NCBI RefSeq assembly: GCF_022340605.1
Contig: NZ_JAJDNQ010000066.1
Location: 1-41,614, forward strand
Reading direction: 5' to 3'
Source of the DNA: Thiohalocapsa sp.
GTDB taxonomy: Bacteria > Pseudomonadota > Gammaproteobacteria > Chromatiales > Chromatiaceae
DNA length: 41,614 nucleotides
A program made the position numbers and the translations under genes. Under the pieces are notes generated by a model, which worked only from the letters and a program-made list of their open reading frames with translations, was not told the DNA's origin and searched no databases. This document shows positions 1-9,748 of this stretch, piece by piece; positions within the stretch are counted from its first letter, which is position 1, and each line of letters opens with the position of its first letter.

Positions 1-141
1 GAGATGGTGATGCCGGGGGACAACGTGAAGATGACGGTGAAGCTGATCGCGCCGATCGCCATGGAAGAGGGCCTGCGCTTTGCGGTGCGCGAGGGTGGGC
101 GCACGGTCGGCGCCGGCGTGGTCGCGAAGATCATCGAGTAA
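1..141 (+). CDS. tuf: Elongation factor Tu, C-terminal end (partial)
   Basis: Only the last 46 codons and the TAA stop are in the window; the start lies upstream. The residues are the end of EF-Tu domain 3, including [17 protein letters not shown] and the closing stretch [16 protein letters not shown] followed by KIIE, which is near-invariant in bacterial EF-Tu. EF-Tu carries aminoacyl-tRNA to the ribosome as a GTP complex. A tuf gene directly before rpsJ is the usual end of the str operon, and the 18-nt gap to rpsJ suggests read-through into the S10 operon. Confidence 0.97.
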   Translation, partial: EMVMPGDNVKMTVKLIAPIAMEEGLRFAVREGGRTVGAGVVAKIIE

Positions 142-159
142 AGGGCGCGAGTCAGACCA

Positions 160-471
160 ATGGCAAACCAACGGATTCGTATTCGCCTGAAGGCGTTCGA
201 TCACCGGCTGATCGACCAGTCCGCGCGCGAGATCGTCGACACTGCAAAGCGCACCGGCGCGCAGGTGCGCGGCCCCGTGCCGCTGCCGTCGAAGCACGAG
301 CGCTACACGGTGCTGATCTCGCCGCACGTGAACAAGGACGCGCGCGACCAGTACGAGCTGCGCACCCACAAGCGGTTGATGGACATCGTCGACCCCACAG
401 ACAAGACCGTGGACGCGTTGATGAAGCTGGACCTCGCCGCTGGCGTGGACGTGTCGATTCGGCTTAGTTGA
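160..471 (+). CDS. rpsJ: 30S ribosomal protein S10 (NusE)
   Basis: This 103-residue protein has the normal S10 length. It begins [19 protein letters not shown] and carries the family stretches [15 protein letters not shown] and [14 protein letters not shown]10 sits in the head of the small subunit and also acts as NusE, binding NusB and NusG in antitermination complexes. It is the first gene of the S10 operon here, 18 nt after tuf and 77 nt before rplC. I did not find a convincing separate S10 promoter in the short gap after tuf, so co-transcription with tuf is likely. Confidence 0.98.
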   Translation: MANQRIRIRLKAFDHRLIDQSAREIVDTAKRTGAQVRGPVPLPSKHERYTVLISPHVNKDARDQYELRTHKRLMDIVDPTDKTVDALMKLDLAAGVDVSIRLS

Positions 472-548
472 CCAATCAGTGATCGTCGCGGTGTCCGTCT
501 CGGCCATTAACGGGACGGCCGGCTCCGCGACCAATCGGGAAAGCAGAC

Positions 549-1199
549 ATGAGCATTGGAGTGATCGGTCGCAAAGCGGGCATGACGCGCGTCTTCGCGG
601 AAGACGGCGCCAGCATCCCCGTGACCGTCATCGAGGTGACGCCCAATCGTGTCGCCCAGGTGCGCACCGAAGACACCGACGGCTACCGTGCCGTGCAGGT
701 CACCGCGGGCTCGCGCCGCGCCTCGCGCGTCACCAAGCCCATGGCGGGCCACTTCGCCAAGGCCGGTGTCGAGGCTGGCGACAGCCTGGGCGAGTTCCGG
801 CTCGAGCCGGGTGAGGGCGACGACCTGGCCGCCGGTGCAGACATCGGCGTCGGCCTGTTCGAGGTCGGCCAGAAAGTGGACGTGCGAGGTGTCACCAAAG
901 GCCGTGGCTTCTCCGGCGGCATTCGCCGTCACCACTTCCGCAGCCAGGACAGCACCCACGGCAACTCGCTGTCGCACCGTGCCCCGGGCTCCATCGGCCA
1001 GTGCCAGACGCCGGGCCGGGTCTGGAAGGGCAAGCGCATGGCGGGACAGCACGGCAACGTGAACCGCTGCCAGCAGAACCTCGAGATCGTCCGCGTGGAC
1101 GCCGAGCGCAACCTGCTGCTGGTGAAGGGTGGCGTACCGGGGCCGGCCGGCGGCCGGCTCATCGTCCTGCCTTCGGTGAAGCAGAAGAACAAGGGTTGA
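549..1199 (+). CDS. rplC: 50S ribosomal protein L3
   Basis: The 216-residue protein starts [16 protein letters not shown] and has the L3 core signatures [14 protein letters not shown] and [14 protein letters not shown] residues (here [18 protein letters not shown]). L3 reaches toward the peptidyl-transferase centre and nucleates 50S assembly. The Gln in the AGQHGN segment aligns with the residue methylated by PrmB in E. coli (family knowledge). The start has GGGAAAG 8-13 nt upstream. It is slightly longer than the E. coli protein (209 residues). The gap to rplD is 7 nt. Confidence 0.98.
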   Translation: MSIGVIGRKAGMTRVFAEDGASIPVTVIEVTPNRVAQVRTEDTDGYRAVQVTAGSRRASRVTKPMAGHFAKAGVEAGDSLGEFRLEPGEGDDLAAGADIGVGLFEVGQKVDVRGVTKGRGFSGGIRRHHFRSQDSTHGNSLSHRAPGSIGQCQTPGRVWKGKRMAGQHGNVNRCQQNLEIVRVDAERNLLLVKGGVPGPAGGRLIVLPSVKQKNKG

Positions 1200-1206
1200 G
1201 GGAGTC

Positions 1207-1809
1207 ATGCAGCTCAACGCAGCCAACGGCGTGACGGTCGAGGTCTCCGACTCGGTCTTCGGCGTCGATTACAACGAGCCCCTGGTGCATCAGGTCGTGA
1301 CCGCCTATCTGGCCGGTGCGCGCGCCGGCACCAAGGCGCAGAAGAGCCGCTCGGCGGTGCGAGGCGGCGGCAGCAAGCCCTATCGGCAGAAGGGCACCGG
1401 CCGTGCGCGCGCCGGCACCTCGCGCAGCCCGCTGTGGCGCACCGGCGGCAAAACGTTCGCCGCGCAGCCCCGCAGCTATGCGCAGAAGGTGAACCGCAAG
1501 ATGTACCGTGGCGCGGTGCGCTCAATACTGTCGGAGCTTTACCGCCAGGGTCGGGTGCACGTGCTCGACGCGCTGACCTTGGATGGGCCGAAGACCAAGG
1601 CGCTGAAGGCGAAGCTCGAAGAACTCAGCCTCGATGAGGCGCTGATTATCGTCGACGAGCAGGACGACAACCTGTGGCTGGCCGCGCGCAACCTGCCGGC
1701 GGTGGATGTCGCGACCGCGGTGTCGGTAGACCCCGTGAGCCTGATCGGCTTCGGCCATCTGCTGGTCACGACGGCCGCACTGCAACGCCTGGAGGCGCGC
1801 TTCGCATGA
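1207..1809 (+). CDS. rplD: 50S ribosomal protein L4
   Basis: This 200-residue protein contains the L4 signature [20 protein letters not shown] and the following [26 protein letters not shown], the extended loop that lines the exit tunnel. In E. coli L4 is also the autogenous repressor of the S10 operon through an rpsJ leader hairpin; no such leader is evident here because tuf ends only 18 nt before rpsJ. The stop codon overlaps the start of rplW as ATGA, implying translational coupling. Confidence 0.98.
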   Translation: MQLNAANGVTVEVSDSVFGVDYNEPLVHQVVTAYLAGARAGTKAQKSRSAVRGGGSKPYRQKGTGRARAGTSRSPLWRTGGKTFAAQPRSYAQKVNRKMYRGAVRSILSELYRQGRVHVLDALTLDGPKTKALKAKLEELSLDEALIIVDEQDDNLWLAARNLPAVDVATAVSVDPVSLIGFGHLLVTTAALQRLEARFA

Positions 1810-2102
1810 ACCAGGAACGCTTGATGAAGGTATTGCTCGGCCCGGTGATCTCCGAGAAGTCGACCCTTGCCGCCGACAACGACGGCCAGTTCGTCTTCCG
1901 CGTCACCACCGATGCGACCAAGCAGGAGATCGGCCGCGCCGTGGAGCTTTTGTTCGACGTGCAGGTGGACAACGTCCGCGTGCTGAACGTCAAGGGCAAG
2001 CGCAAGCGTTTCGGTGCTCGCGCCGGCCGCCGGGCCGACTGGCGCAAGGCGTATGTGCGCCTGAAGCCTGGGCAGGACATCGATTTCGGCGGCGGCGCCT
2101 GA
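1806..2102 (+). CDS. rplW: 50S ribosomal protein L23
   Basis: I start this 98-residue protein at ATG 1806, which overlaps the rplD stop; the frame is open further upstream, but that extension does not resemble L23. The protein begins [20 protein letters not shown] and has the usual [15 protein letters not shown] segment near the C-terminus. L23 sits at the polypeptide exit tunnel and is the docking site for trigger factor and SRP. Length and position between rplD and rplB are standard. Confidence 0.97.
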   Translation: MNQERLMKVLLGPVISEKSTLAADNDGQFVFRVTTDATKQEIGRAVELLFDVQVDNVRVLNVKGKRKRFGARAGRRADWRKAYVRLKPGQDIDFGGGA

Positions 2103-2128
2103 GCGACGCCGGATAGGGGTAGGCAGAC

Positions 2129-2956
2129 ATGGCAATCGCGAAGATGAAACCTTCGTCGCCCGGGCGGCGGTTCATGGTCAAGGTGACCAACCCGGATCTG
2201 CACCGGGGTGAGCCGATGCGCCAACTGGTGACGAAGAAGAACCGCACCGGCGGCCGCAACAACGCGGGGCGCATCAGTGTTCGCCACCACGGCGGCGGCC
2301 ACAAGCAGCGCTATCGCCTGGTGGACTTCAAGCGGCGCAAGCAGGATGTGCCCGCGACGGTGGAGCGCTTCGAGTACGACCCGAACCGATCCGCCAACCT
2401 CGCGCTCCTCAAGTATGCCGATGGCGAGTGGGGATACGTGCTGGCGCCGAAGGGTCTGAACAAGGGCGACACCGTAGTGGCGTCCGAGACGGCGCCCATC
2501 GCGGTCGGCAATTGCCTGCCGCTGCGCAACATCCCGGTGGGCACCGAGGTGCATGCCATCGAGCTGCGCCCCGGCAAGGGTGCGCAGATCGCGCGCTCCG
2601 CGGGCGCGTCGGTGCAGCTGGTGGCGCGTGAGGGCGACCATGCGACGCTGCGGCTGCGCTCCGGTGAGATGCGCAAGGTGCACGCCGAGTGCCGCGCTGT
2701 CATCGGTGCCGTCGGTAACGGCGAGCACAGCCTGCGCAAGCTGGGCAAGGCTGGCGCGTCGCGCTGGCGCGGTGTGCGTCCGACGGTTCGTGGCGTCGTC
2801 ATGAACCCAGTCGACCATCCGCACGGCGGCGGCGAGGGCCGAACCTCCGGCGGCCGCAACCCGGTGACGCCTTGGGGCGTGCCTACCAAGGGTTACAAGA
2901 CCCGGAAGAACAAGCGGACCGACGGCATGATCGTTCGTCGCCGAGGCCGCAAGTAA
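2129..2956 (+). CDS. rplB: 50S ribosomal protein L2
   Basis: The 275-residue protein matches L2 throughout: [20 protein letters not shown] near the N-terminus and [20 protein letters not shown] near the C-terminus. The latter contains the conserved histidine close to the peptidyl-transferase centre. L2 binds 23S rRNA and is needed for subunit association. The start has the purine-rich stretch TAGGGGTAGG upstream. It is followed after 23 nt by rpsS. Confidence 0.98.
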   Translation: MAIAKMKPSSPGRRFMVKVTNPDLHRGEPMRQLVTKKNRTGGRNNAGRISVRHHGGGHKQRYRLVDFKRRKQDVPATVERFEYDPNRSANLALLKYADGEWGYVLAPKGLNKGDTVVASETAPIAVGNCLPLRNIPVGTEVHAIELRPGKGAQIARSAGASVQLVAREGDHATLRLRSGEMRKVHAECRAVIGAVGNGEHSLRKLGKAGASRWRGVRPTVRGVVMNPVDHPHGGGEGRTSGGRNPVTPWGVPTKGYKTRKNKRTDGMIVRRRGRK

Positions 2957-2979
2957 GAACACAATCGAGGATCGATCCA

Positions 2980-3258
2980 GTGCCACGTTCAGTCAGAAAA
3001 GGGCCATTCATCGACCACCATCTGGCGAAGAAGGTGTCCGATGCGGTGGCGCAGAACAGCAAGCGCCCGATCAAGACGTGGTCCAGGCGCTCGATGGTCC
3101 TGCCGGAAATGGTGGGTCTCACCATCGCCGTGCACAACGGGCGGGCGCACGTGCCCATCCTGGTTAACGAAAACATGATCGGCCACAAGCTCGGCGAGTT
3201 TGCACTGACGCGGACCTTCCGCGGACACGCTGCTGACCGCAAGGCCAAGAAGCGCTAG
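2980..3258 (+). CDS. rpsS: 30S ribosomal protein S19
   Basis: The gene uses GTG at 2980, giving 92 residues beginning (M)[18 protein letters not shown], the exact N-terminus expected for S19. The frame is open upstream into rplB, but that part has no S19 similarity, and a CGAGGATCG ribosome-binding stretch sits properly before the GTG. Other visible signatures are [18 protein letters not shown] and [17 protein letters not shown]19 pairs with S13 in the head of the 30S subunit near the A-site tRNA. Confidence 0.97.
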   Translation: MPRSVRKGPFIDHHLAKKVSDAVAQNSKRPIKTWSRRSMVLPEMVGLTIAVHNGRAHVPILVNENMIGHKLGEFALTRTFRGHAADRKAKKR

Positions 3259-3283
3259 GCCGCGAGGGGATGGGAGACGAGTC

Positions 3284-3616
3284 ATGCAAGCTGTGGCGAC
3301 ACTGAAATACGCGCGCATCTCGGCGCAGAAGGCGCGCCTGGTGGGCGACCAGATCCGGGGCATGCACGTGGAGCGTGCGCTGAACGACCTTCAGTTCAGC
3401 ACCAAGAGGGCGGCGAGCATCTTCAAGAAGGTGCTGGAGTCGGCCATTGCCAATGCCGAGCACAACGAGGGCGCGGACGTCGATGAGCTGAAGGTCGTCG
3501 CGGTGCAGGTCAACGAGGGCCCCACCATGAAGCGCATCCGCGCGCGTGCCAAGGGCCGCGCCTCGCGAATTCTGAAGCGGACGAGTCACATCAGCGTGAC
3601 TGTGTCCGAAGGCTGA
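3284..3616 (+). CDS. rplV: 50S ribosomal protein L22
   Basis: This 110-residue protein has the L22 features [16 protein letters not shown] and the C-terminal beta-hairpin region [20 protein letters not shown], which lines the nascent-peptide tunnel and contacts all 23S rRNA domains. A GGGGATGGGAGACGAG stretch precedes the start. It is separated from rpsC by only 10 nt. Length equals that of E. coli L22. Confidence 0.98.
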   Translation: MQAVATLKYARISAQKARLVGDQIRGMHVERALNDLQFSTKRAASIFKKVLESAIANAEHNEGADVDELKVVAVQVNEGPTMKRIRARAKGRASRILKRTSHISVTVSEG

Positions 3617-3626
3617 GGCAAGAGTT

Positions 3627-4307
3627 ATGGGACAGAAAGTCAATCCGGTCGGCATTCGCCTTGGCATCGTCAAGGACTGGACGTCCACTTGGTATGCCGA
3701 TTCGAAGGACTACGCCGACTTCCTGAACAACGACATCGAGGTGCGCAACTTCTTGAAGAAGAAGCTCGCTTCCGCCTCGGTGAGCCGGATTCAGATCAAC
3801 CGTCCGGCCAAGAACGCGCACATCACCATTCATACGGCGCGGCCGGGCGTGGTCATCGGCAAGAAGGGCGAGGAGATCGACAAGCTGCGTGCCGAAGTCT
3901 CCCGGCGCATGGGCATTCCGGTGCACATCAGCATCGAAGAGATCCGTAAGCCGGAGCTGGATGCCCAACTCGTGGCCGAGGGCATCGCCCAGCAGCTCGA
4001 GCGACGCATCATGTTCCGCCGCGCCATGAAGCGGGCGGTGCAGTCCACCATGCGCGCCGGTGCCGAGGGCGTGCGCGTGAACATCGCCGGTCGCCTGAAC
4101 GGCGCCGAGATCGCGCGCTCCGAGTGGTACCGCGAGGGCCGCGTGCCGCTGCACACCCTGCGTGCGGACATCGACTACGGCTTCGCCGAGGCGCGCACCA
4201 CCTATGGCGTGCTCGGGGTCAAGGTCTGGATCTTCCGGGGGGAGGTCTTCGAGGGCATGCCCGAGGAGCCGCAACAGCCCGAGAAGCGCGGCTCGCGGAG
4301 GGGATAA
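3627..4307 (+). CDS. rpsC: 30S ribosomal protein S3
   Basis: The 226-residue protein starts [18 protein letters not shown]. It has a type II KH domain with the GxxG loop in [18 protein letters not shown] (about residues 70-87) and the C-terminal domain with [20 protein letters not shown] and [17 protein letters not shown]3 forms part of the mRNA entry channel and its helicase activity. It ends only 3 nt before rplP. Confidence 0.98.
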   Translation: MGQKVNPVGIRLGIVKDWTSTWYADSKDYADFLNNDIEVRNFLKKKLASASVSRIQINRPAKNAHITIHTARPGVVIGKKGEEIDKLRAEVSRRMGIPVHISIEEIRKPELDAQLVAEGIAQQLERRIMFRRAMKRAVQSTMRAGAEGVRVNIAGRLNGAEIARSEWYREGRVPLHTLRADIDYGFAEARTTYGVLGVKVWIFRGEVFEGMPEEPQQPEKRGSRRG

Positions 4308-4310
4308 CAG

Positions 4311-4724
4311 ATGCTGCAACCGAAAAGAACCAAGTTCCGCAAGCAGCACAAGGGCCGCAACCGCGGGCTTGCGCAGAGCGGTAACGCGGTCTCCTTTGGC
4401 GAATTTGGGCTTAAGGCCGTCGGTCGCGGCCGCCTGACGGCCCGGCAGATTGAGGCGGCCCGCCGCGCCATCACCCGCAAGGTGCGCCGCGGCGGCAAAC
4501 TCTGGATTCGCGTGTTTCCGGACAAGCCCATCTCGAAGAAGCCGCTCGAGGTGCGCATGGGCAAGGGCAAGGGCAACGTCGAGTACTGGGTCGCGCTGAT
4601 CCAGCCGGGGCGCATGCTCTACGAGATCGAGGGCGTCTCCGAGGACTTGGCACGCGAGGCATTCACGCTGGCCGCGGCGAAGCTCCCGGTGCAGACCAAG
4701 TTCGAGAAGAGGGTGGTGCTGTGA
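4311..4724 (+). CDS. rplP: 50S ribosomal protein L16
   Basis: This 137-residue protein starts [19 protein letters not shown] and contains [19 protein letters not shown]. The arginine in EVRMGKG aligns with Arg81 of E. coli L16, the residue hydroxylated by RoxA/YcfD (family knowledge). L16 organises the A-site region of the 50S subunit. The stop codon TGA overlaps the GTG start of rpmC (GTGA), so the two are probably translationally coupled. Confidence 0.98.
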   Translation: MLQPKRTKFRKQHKGRNRGLAQSGNAVSFGEFGLKAVGRGRLTARQIEAARRAITRKVRRGGKLWIRVFPDKPISKKPLEVRMGKGKGNVEYWVALIQPGRMLYEIEGVSEDLAREAFTLAAAKLPVQTKFEKRVVL

Positions 4725-4930
4725 GTAAGGCAGCGGAGTTGCGCGGCCAGCCGCGCGAAGACCTGGAGAAGCAACTGCTGGAGCTGCTGAAGGAGCAGTT
4801 CAATCTGCGCATGCAGAAGGGCAGCGGCCAACTCGCCCGGCCCTCGCAATTCAAGACGGTGCGCCGCGAAATCGCGCGCATCAAGACCGTGCTGGCAGAG
4901 CAGGCCATGCCCGCTGGCGGCGAGCAGTGA
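4721..4930 (+). CDS. rpmC: 50S ribosomal protein L29
   Basis: The gene starts with GTG at 4721 inside the end of rplP and encodes 69 residues. The helical segment [18 protein letters not shown] and [15 protein letters not shown] are typical of L29, a two-helix protein at the exit tunnel that helps recruit trigger factor and SRP. It is a few residues longer than the E. coli protein (63). The gap to rpsQ is 39 nt. Confidence 0.97.
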   Translation: MSKAAELRGQPREDLEKQLLELLKEQFNLRMQKGSGQLARPSQFKTVRREIARIKTVLAEQAMPAGGEQ

Positions 4931-4969
4931 CCGCCTCAGTGATCGAATCAGCCGCCGGGTGAGCCAGCG

Positions 4970-5245
4970 ATGACGGAACAAGAAACCATGTCCGAGCAGA
5001 AGAGCAACCGAATCCTCAGCGGACGCGTCGTCAGCAACGCGATGGATCGGACCATCACGGTGCTGGTGGAGCGGCGCGTCAAGCATCCGCTGTACGGCAA
5101 GTTCATGCGCCGCTCCATGAAGCTGCATGCGCATGACGCCGAGAACGCCTGCAATGCCGGCGATCTGGTGCGGGTCGAACAGTGCCGGCCGCTGTCCAAG
5201 ACCAAGTGTTGGCGGTTGGTGGAGATCGTCGAGAAGGCGCGCTGA
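4970..5245 (+). CDS. rpsQ: 30S ribosomal protein S17
   Basis: This 91-residue OB-fold protein contains [20 protein letters not shown] and [12 protein letters not shown]17 binds 16S rRNA early in assembly. I chose ATG 4970 because GGTGAG lies 6 nt upstream; an internal ATG at 4988 (MSEQKSNR) would give 85 residues, close to the E. coli length, and is a real alternative. It is the last gene of the S10 operon. The 132-nt gap that follows holds no gene. Confidence 0.95.
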   Translation: MTEQETMSEQKSNRILSGRVVSNAMDRTITVLVERRVKHPLYGKFMRRSMKLHAHDAENACNAGDLVRVEQCRPLSKTKCWRLVEIVEKAR

Positions 5246-5377
5246 CGTCGCGAGGCGCTTGCGGCTCGGCGCGGCCGTGGCGGGCACCACCACGGCGGCC
5301 ACGGGTGGTCGCGCACATCGGGTCGGCAAAGGCGCCGTTGCCAGCGCCAGAAACTACTTCAGAGGTAGGTCCAGACA

Positions 5378-5746
5378 ATGATTCAAATGCAAACCCGCCT
5401 CGGGGTCGCGGACAACAGCGGCGCACGCGCCGTGCAGTGCATCAAGGTGCTGGGCGGTTCCCACCGGCGTTACGCCAACATCGGCGACATCGTCAAGGTG
5501 ACCGTCAAGGACGCGATTCCACGCGGCAAGGTGAAAAAGGGCGACGTCTTCAATGCCGTCGTCGTGCGCACGCGCAAGGGCGTACGCCGCCCGGATGGCT
5601 CGTTGATCCGCTTCGACGGCAATGCCGCGGTGCTGCTCAACAACCAGCTGCAGCCCATCGGCACCCGTATCTTCGGGCCGGTGACCCGCGAGCTGCGCAC
5701 CGAGCGATTCATGAAAATCATTTCGCTCGCGCCAGAAGTCCTCTAA
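5378..5746 (+). CDS. rplN: 50S ribosomal protein L14
   Basis: The 122-residue protein begins [17 protein letters not shown] and carries [15 protein letters not shown] and [11 protein letters not shown], all standard for L14. L14 forms intersubunit bridges and is the target of the silencing factor RsfS. It opens the spc operon. In E. coli a promoter lies before rplN; here the preceding spacer is very GC-rich and I see no clear sigma70 boxes in it. Confidence 0.98.
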   Translation: MIQMQTRLGVADNSGARAVQCIKVLGGSHRRYANIGDIVKVTVKDAIPRGKVKKGDVFNAVVVRTRKGVRRPDGSLIRFDGNAAVLLNNQLQPIGTRIFGPVTRELRTERFMKIISLAPEVL

Positions 5747-5794
5747 GAGGCCATGCTTGGAGCTGCGGCGCCGTCGGCGAACAGGGTTACAACT

Positions 5795-6112
5795 ATGCGC
5801 AAGATCAGAGTGGGCGATGACGTCATGGTCATCGCCGGCAAGGACAAGGGTAAGCGGGGCACCGTGCTGCGCGTCGTGGATGCCGACCACGTGGTGGTCG
5901 AGAACGTCAACATCGCGAAGAAGCACCAGAAGCCGAATCCGAACAAGGGCATTGCAGGCGGGATCATGGATAAAGAGATGCCCATGCACGTCTCCAACGT
6001 CGGGCTGTACAACCCGGCCAAGGACGGCGCTGACCGCGTCGGCTTCACGGTGCTCGGCGACGGTCGAAAGGTACGGGTGTTCAAATCCGACGGCGAAGTC
6101 GTCGACGTTTGA
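5795..6112 (+). CDS. rplX: 50S ribosomal protein L24
   Basis: I start at ATG 5795 ([20 protein letters not shown]), giving 105 residues; an in-frame start 42 nt upstream adds residues that are not L24-like. The KOW motif is in the N-terminal [15 protein letters not shown] stretch. L24 is an assembly initiator for the 50S subunit. The stop codon is 11 nt before the chosen rplE start. Confidence 0.97.
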   Translation: MRKIRVGDDVMVIAGKDKGKRGTVLRVVDADHVVVENVNIAKKHQKPNPNKGIAGGIMDKEMPMHVSNVGLYNPAKDGADRVGFTVLGDGRKVRVFKSDGEVVDV

Positions 6113-6123
6113 GTCGAGCAGAT

Positions 6124-6663
<540 letters not shown>

Positions 6664-6671
6664 GTCGAGTC

Positions 6672-6977
6672 ATGGCGAAGAAGAGCATGATCGCCCGCGA
6701 AGCGAAGCGGGCAAAGGCGGCGGTGCGCTACGCCGAGAAGCGTGAGCGGCTCAAGGCCATCATCAACGACCGCAGCGCGGAGCCGGAGGCCATCGACGTC
6801 GCCGTCGTTGCGCTGCAGAAGCTGCCACGGGATGCGAGTCCGGCGCGCAAGCAGCGCCGCTGCCGCGTCAGCGGCCGCCCGCACGCCGTCTACCGCAAGT
6901 TCGGCCTGTGCCGGAACAAGCTGCGTGAAGCGGTGATGCGGGGCGACGTGCCCGGCGTGGTCAAGGCGAGCTGGTAG
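6672..6977 (+). CDS. rpsN: 30S ribosomal protein S14, zinc-free form
   Basis: This 101-residue protein is the long form of S14. Its only two cysteines are far apart (C63 and C79, in [20 protein letters not shown]), so it lacks the paired CxxC zinc ligands of the short form. S14 sits in the 30S head near S3 and S10. It starts 8 nt after rplE. A 130-nt spacer containing a strong hairpin separates it from rpsH. Confidence 0.97.
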   Translation: MAKKSMIAREAKRAKAAVRYAEKRERLKAIINDRSAEPEAIDVAVVALQKLPRDASPARKQRRCRVSGRPHAVYRKFGLCRNKLREAVMRGDVPGVVKASW

Positions 6978-6993
6978 CAGGCTACAGGTAACG

Positions 6994-7011
6994 GGCCCGC
7001 GAGCGCGGGCC
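6994..7011 (+). other. Perfect 8-bp hairpin in the rpsN-rpsH spacer
   Basis: GGCCCGCG (6994-7001) and CGCGGGCC (7004-7011) are perfect inverted repeats separated by AG. The hairpin lies in the 130-nt spacer between rpsN and rpsH, one of the longest gaps in the block. No T-run follows, so it is not a classical terminator. It could be an RNA processing or stability element or a regulatory fold; the sequence alone does not decide. Confidence 0.5.
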
Positions 7012-7107
7012 GGCATTCGAGGGCTCGGCCGCACCTGATCCGCGGCCTGGGGCCCCAACCCATTGGGTATCGCGCCGGGCATGGCGGCCTGACCCTGGAG
7101 GAACAAC

Positions 7108-7503
7108 ATGAGTATGTCGGATCCCATTGCGGACATGCTGACGCATATCCGCAACGGCCAGGTACGCGGCAAGATCACCATCCGCATGCCGTCGTCGAAG
7201 CAGAAGAAGGCCATCGCTCAACTGCTCAAGGATGAGGGTTACATCAGCGACTTCTCGGTCCAGGAAGCCGAGGGCAAGGCGCAGCTGGAAGTGCGGCTGA
7301 AGTATTTCCGCGGCAAGCCCGTCATCGAGGAGCTGAAGCGCGTCTCGCGCCCGGGTCTGCGCATCTATCGCGGCCGCGGCGAGTTGCCCCGCGTCTGGGG
7401 CGGCCTCGGCGTGGCCATCGTCTCCACGTCCCAAGGTCTGATGACCGACCGCCAGGCCCGTGAGGCCGGACACGGCGGCGAGATCATCGCCTACGTCGCG
7501 TAA
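7108..7503 (+). CDS. rpsH: 30S ribosomal protein S8
   Basis: The 131-residue protein starts [18 protein letters not shown] and has the RNA-binding C-terminal motif [17 protein letters not shown] plus [18 protein letters not shown] residues ([18 protein letters not shown]). S8 binds the central domain of 16S rRNA and in E. coli represses the spc operon. A strong ribosome-binding site (GGAGGAACAAC) precedes the start. It is followed after 13 nt by rplF. Confidence 0.98.
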   Translation: MSMSDPIADMLTHIRNGQVRGKITIRMPSSKQKKAIAQLLKDEGYISDFSVQEAEGKAQLEVRLKYFRGKPVIEELKRVSRPGLRIYRGRGELPRVWGGLGVAIVSTSQGLMTDRQAREAGHGGEIIAYVA

Positions 7504-7516
7504 CCGGAGGCCGGGC

Positions 7517-8044
7517 ATGTCGAGAATCGCAAAAGCGCCCATCAACGTCCCGTCCGGGGTGGACGTGAACATCGCCGGCCAAGACGTGGCGGTGAAGGGG
7601 CCAAAGGGCAATCTGAGCTGGACCGTGCACCAGCACGTCTCCGTGGCCGTGAACGATGGCATCGTCAGCGTCACGCCGAACGGCGACGAGCACTGGGCGA
7701 TGGCCGGTACCACACGGGCGCTGCTCAGCAACATGGTCACCGGCGTCAGCGCCGGCTTCGAGCGCAAGCTGACCCTGGTGGGCGTCGGCTACCGCGCGCA
7801 GGCGAAGGGCAAGGTGCTGACTCTGGCACTGGGGTATTCGCATCCCATCGACTATCCGGTGCCCGAGGGCATCGACATCGAGACGCCGACTGCCACCGAG
7901 ATCGTCGTCAAGGGCGCCGATAAGCAGCGTGTGGGCCAGGTCGCCGCGGAGATCCGCGCGTTCCGGCCGCCCGAGCCCTACAAGGGCAAGGGTGTGCGCT
8001 ACGCCGACGAGCAAGTCGCGCGCAAAGAAGCGAAGAAGAAGTAG
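7517..8044 (+). CDS. rplF: 50S ribosomal protein L6
   Basis: The family start is ATG 7517 ([18 protein letters not shown]), giving 175 residues against 177 in E. coli. Key segments are [24 protein letters not shown] and the C-terminal [18 protein letters not shown]6 lies near the GTPase centre and the sarcin-ricin loop. A GGAGG stretch precedes the start. Confidence 0.97.
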   Translation: MSRIAKAPINVPSGVDVNIAGQDVAVKGPKGNLSWTVHQHVSVAVNDGIVSVTPNGDEHWAMAGTTRALLSNMVTGVSAGFERKLTLVGVGYRAQAKGKVLTLALGYSHPIDYPVPEGIDIETPTATEIVVKGADKQRVGQVAAEIRAFRPPEPYKGKGVRYADEQVARKEAKKK

Positions 8045-8058
8045 GGGTGTCAGCGATG

Positions 8059-8415
8059 ATGGACAAGAAACAAGCCAGGTTGCGTCGCGCCACACGCGCA
8101 CGCGCCAAGATTCGCGAGCTCGGCGCCCACCGGCTGTGCATATATCGCTCGCCGCGGCACATCTACGCGCAGATCATCGCACCGGACGGCAATCGGGTCA
8201 TCGCCAGCGCTTCGACCCTGGACAAGGAATATCGCCAGGGCGCGCAGGGCCACTCGGGCAACGTCAGCGCTGCTGCGGCCATTGGCAAGATCGTCGCCGA
8301 GCGCGCGCGTGCCGCCGGTATCGAGCAGGTGAGCTTCGACCGCTCGGGCTTCAAATATCACGGTCGTGTCAAAGCGTTGGCGGACGCGGCACGAGAAAAC
8401 GGACTCAAGTTCTGA
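8059..8415 (+). CDS. rplR: 50S ribosomal protein L18
   Basis: The family N-terminus [20 protein letters not shown] begins at ATG 8059 and gives 118 residues. An adjacent ATG at 8056 and a GTG at 8047 are alternatives that add one or four residues. The C-terminal [20 protein letters not shown] is nearly invariant. L18 binds 5S rRNA together with L5. A GGGG stretch 11 nt upstream fits either ATG. Ten nt separate it from rpsE. Confidence 0.97.
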   Translation: MDKKQARLRRATRARAKIRELGAHRLCIYRSPRHIYAQIIAPDGNRVIASASTLDKEYRQGAQGHSGNVSAAAAIGKIVAERARAAGIEQVSFDRSGFKYHGRVKALADAARENGLKF

Positions 8416-8425
8416 GGTTGCGGCA

Positions 8426-8932
8426 ATGGCGGCATTCAATCCAAAGCCCGAAGGCGACGAGCTGCTCGAGAAGCTGATCTCCGTCAACCGGGTTGCGAAA
8501 GTGGTCAAGGGCGGTCGGGTGTTCGGATTCGGCGCGCTCACCGTCGTCGGCGATGGCAAGGGCCGCGTGGGCTTCGGCACGGGCAAGGCGCGTGAGGTCC
8601 CGGTGGCCATCCAAAAGGCCATGGAGTCGGCGCGCAAGAATATGGTGGACGTGCGTCTGAAGGGCACGACGGTGCAGTATCCGCTGGTGGGTCAGCACGG
8701 CGCCGCCCGGGTCTACATGCAGCCCGCCTCCGAGGGTACCGGCATCATTGCCGGCGGCGCCATGCGCGCGGTGTTCGAGGTGGTCGGCGTGCAGAACGTG
8801 CTCGCCAAGTGCATCGGCACCAACAACCCCATGAACGTCGTTCGCGCCACCATCAACGGTCTGTCCGAAATGGTCGACGCCGAGTTGGTCGCTGCCAAGC
8901 GTGGCAAGACGGTCGAGGAGATCCTGTCATGA
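8426..8932 (+). CDS. rpsE: 30S ribosomal protein S5
   Basis: Starting at ATG 8426 ([20 protein letters not shown]) gives 168 residues, one more than E. coli. It contains [20 protein letters not shown], the S5 signature in the double-stranded RNA-binding fold, and the C-terminal [17 protein letters not shown]5 contributes to decoding accuracy and mRNA helicase activity. Its stop overlaps the start of rpmD (ATGA). Confidence 0.97.
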   Translation: MAAFNPKPEGDELLEKLISVNRVAKVVKGGRVFGFGALTVVGDGKGRVGFGTGKAREVPVAIQKAMESARKNMVDVRLKGTTVQYPLVGQHGAARVYMQPASEGTGIIAGGAMRAVFEVVGVQNVLAKCIGTNNPMNVVRATINGLSEMVDAELVAAKRGKTVEEILS

Positions 8933-9129
8933 CCGGGGCGGACGACAACAAGACCATGCGCGTGCAGCTGTTTCGCAGCATCCACGGGCGTTTGAAGAAC
9001 CATCAGGCCTGCGTGCGCGGCCTTGGCCTGCGGCGCATGCACCAGGTCGTCGAGGTGGAGGACACCCCGGCCACCCGCGGCATGCTGAACAAAGTGGCCT
9101 ACATGGTGCGCGAGGTCGCGGAGAACTGA
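8929..9129 (+). CDS. rpmD: 50S ribosomal protein L30
   Basis: The 66-residue protein contains the L30 motif [21 protein letters not shown] chose ATG 8929, overlapping the rpsE stop, because GAGGAG lies 8 nt upstream; an internal ATG at 8956 (MRVQLFRS) gives 57 residues, nearer the E. coli length, but has no good ribosome-binding site. L30 is a small peripheral 50S protein. rplO follows after one nucleotide. Confidence 0.95.
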   Translation: MTGADDNKTMRVQLFRSIHGRLKNHQACVRGLGLRRMHQVVEVEDTPATRGMLNKVAYMVREVAEN

Positions 9130-9130
9130 C

Positions 9131-9565
9131 ATGCACTTGAACGATCTGAAACCCACCGCCGGCAGCCACCGGGCGCGCAAGCGCGTCGGTCGCGGCATCG
9201 GCAGCGGGCTCGGCAAGACCGCCGGACGCGGCCACAAGGGCCAGAAGTCGCGCTCGGGCGGCTTCCACAAGCTCGGCTTCGAGGGCGGCCAGATGCCCCT
9301 GCAACGGCGGCTGCCGAAGGTCGGCTTCCGCTCGCGCATGGCGGTGGATCGGGACGAGATCCGCCTGAGCGAGCTCGGCGCCGTCGCCGGCGACGAGGTG
9401 ACCCTGGACGCCCTGCGTGCTGCCGGTCTGATCGGCCGCGGCATCAAGCGCGTGAAAATCATCAAGTCCGGGGACCCGGCGCGCGCTTTCACGGTGCGTG
9501 GCGTTGCGGTCACCGCGGGCGCAAAGGCGGCAATCGAGGCCGCGGGCGGGACGGTCGAGGCGTAA
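9131..9565 (+). CDS. rplO: 50S ribosomal protein L15
   Basis: This 144-residue protein starts [20 protein letters not shown] and has the glycine- and arginine-rich N-terminal extension [20 protein letters not shown] typical of L15, plus [18 protein letters not shown]15 is a late assembly protein of the 50S subunit. The following 183-nt spacer before secY is unusually long and repeat-bearing. Confidence 0.98.
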   Translation: MHLNDLKPTAGSHRARKRVGRGIGSGLGKTAGRGHKGQKSRSGGFHKLGFEGGQMPLQRRLPKVGFRSRMAVDRDEIRLSELGAVAGDEVTLDALRAAGLIGRGIKRVKIIKSGDPARAFTVRGVAVTAGAKAAIEAAGGTVEA

Positions 9566-9582
9566 TTGGTGGACCCAGTCAG

Positions 9583-9731
9583 AGCCGGGCTTACAGCCGG
9601 GCTCAAGGCCGGGCTCGCGGTCATGCCGTCAGCGCAGCTCACGCCTGGTTCGCGGATTCATCGCCGGTCTGAATCGGGCGCGAAACGTGACACGGCCTGT
9701 GGCGTGACACGATCGCGGTGACACTATCGCG
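9583..9731 (+). repeat. Small tandem repeats in the rplO-secY spacer
   Basis: Two tandem arrays are visible. The first is three units of about 12 nt built on AGCCGGGCT (9583-9591, 9595-9603, and GGCCGGGCT at 9607-9615). The second is two adjacent 14-nt units, GTGACACGATCGCG (9704-9717) and GTGACACTATCGCG (9718-9731), with a third GTGACAC at 9687-9693. They occupy the spacer between rplO and secY, where most related operons have a short gap. Function unknown. Confidence 0.7.
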
Positions 9732-9748
9732 GAGACGACGAGATACCT

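Noticed and set aside
6109..6123. TTG start of rplE overlapping rplX
   Set aside because: ATG 6124 gives exactly the family length and N-terminus.
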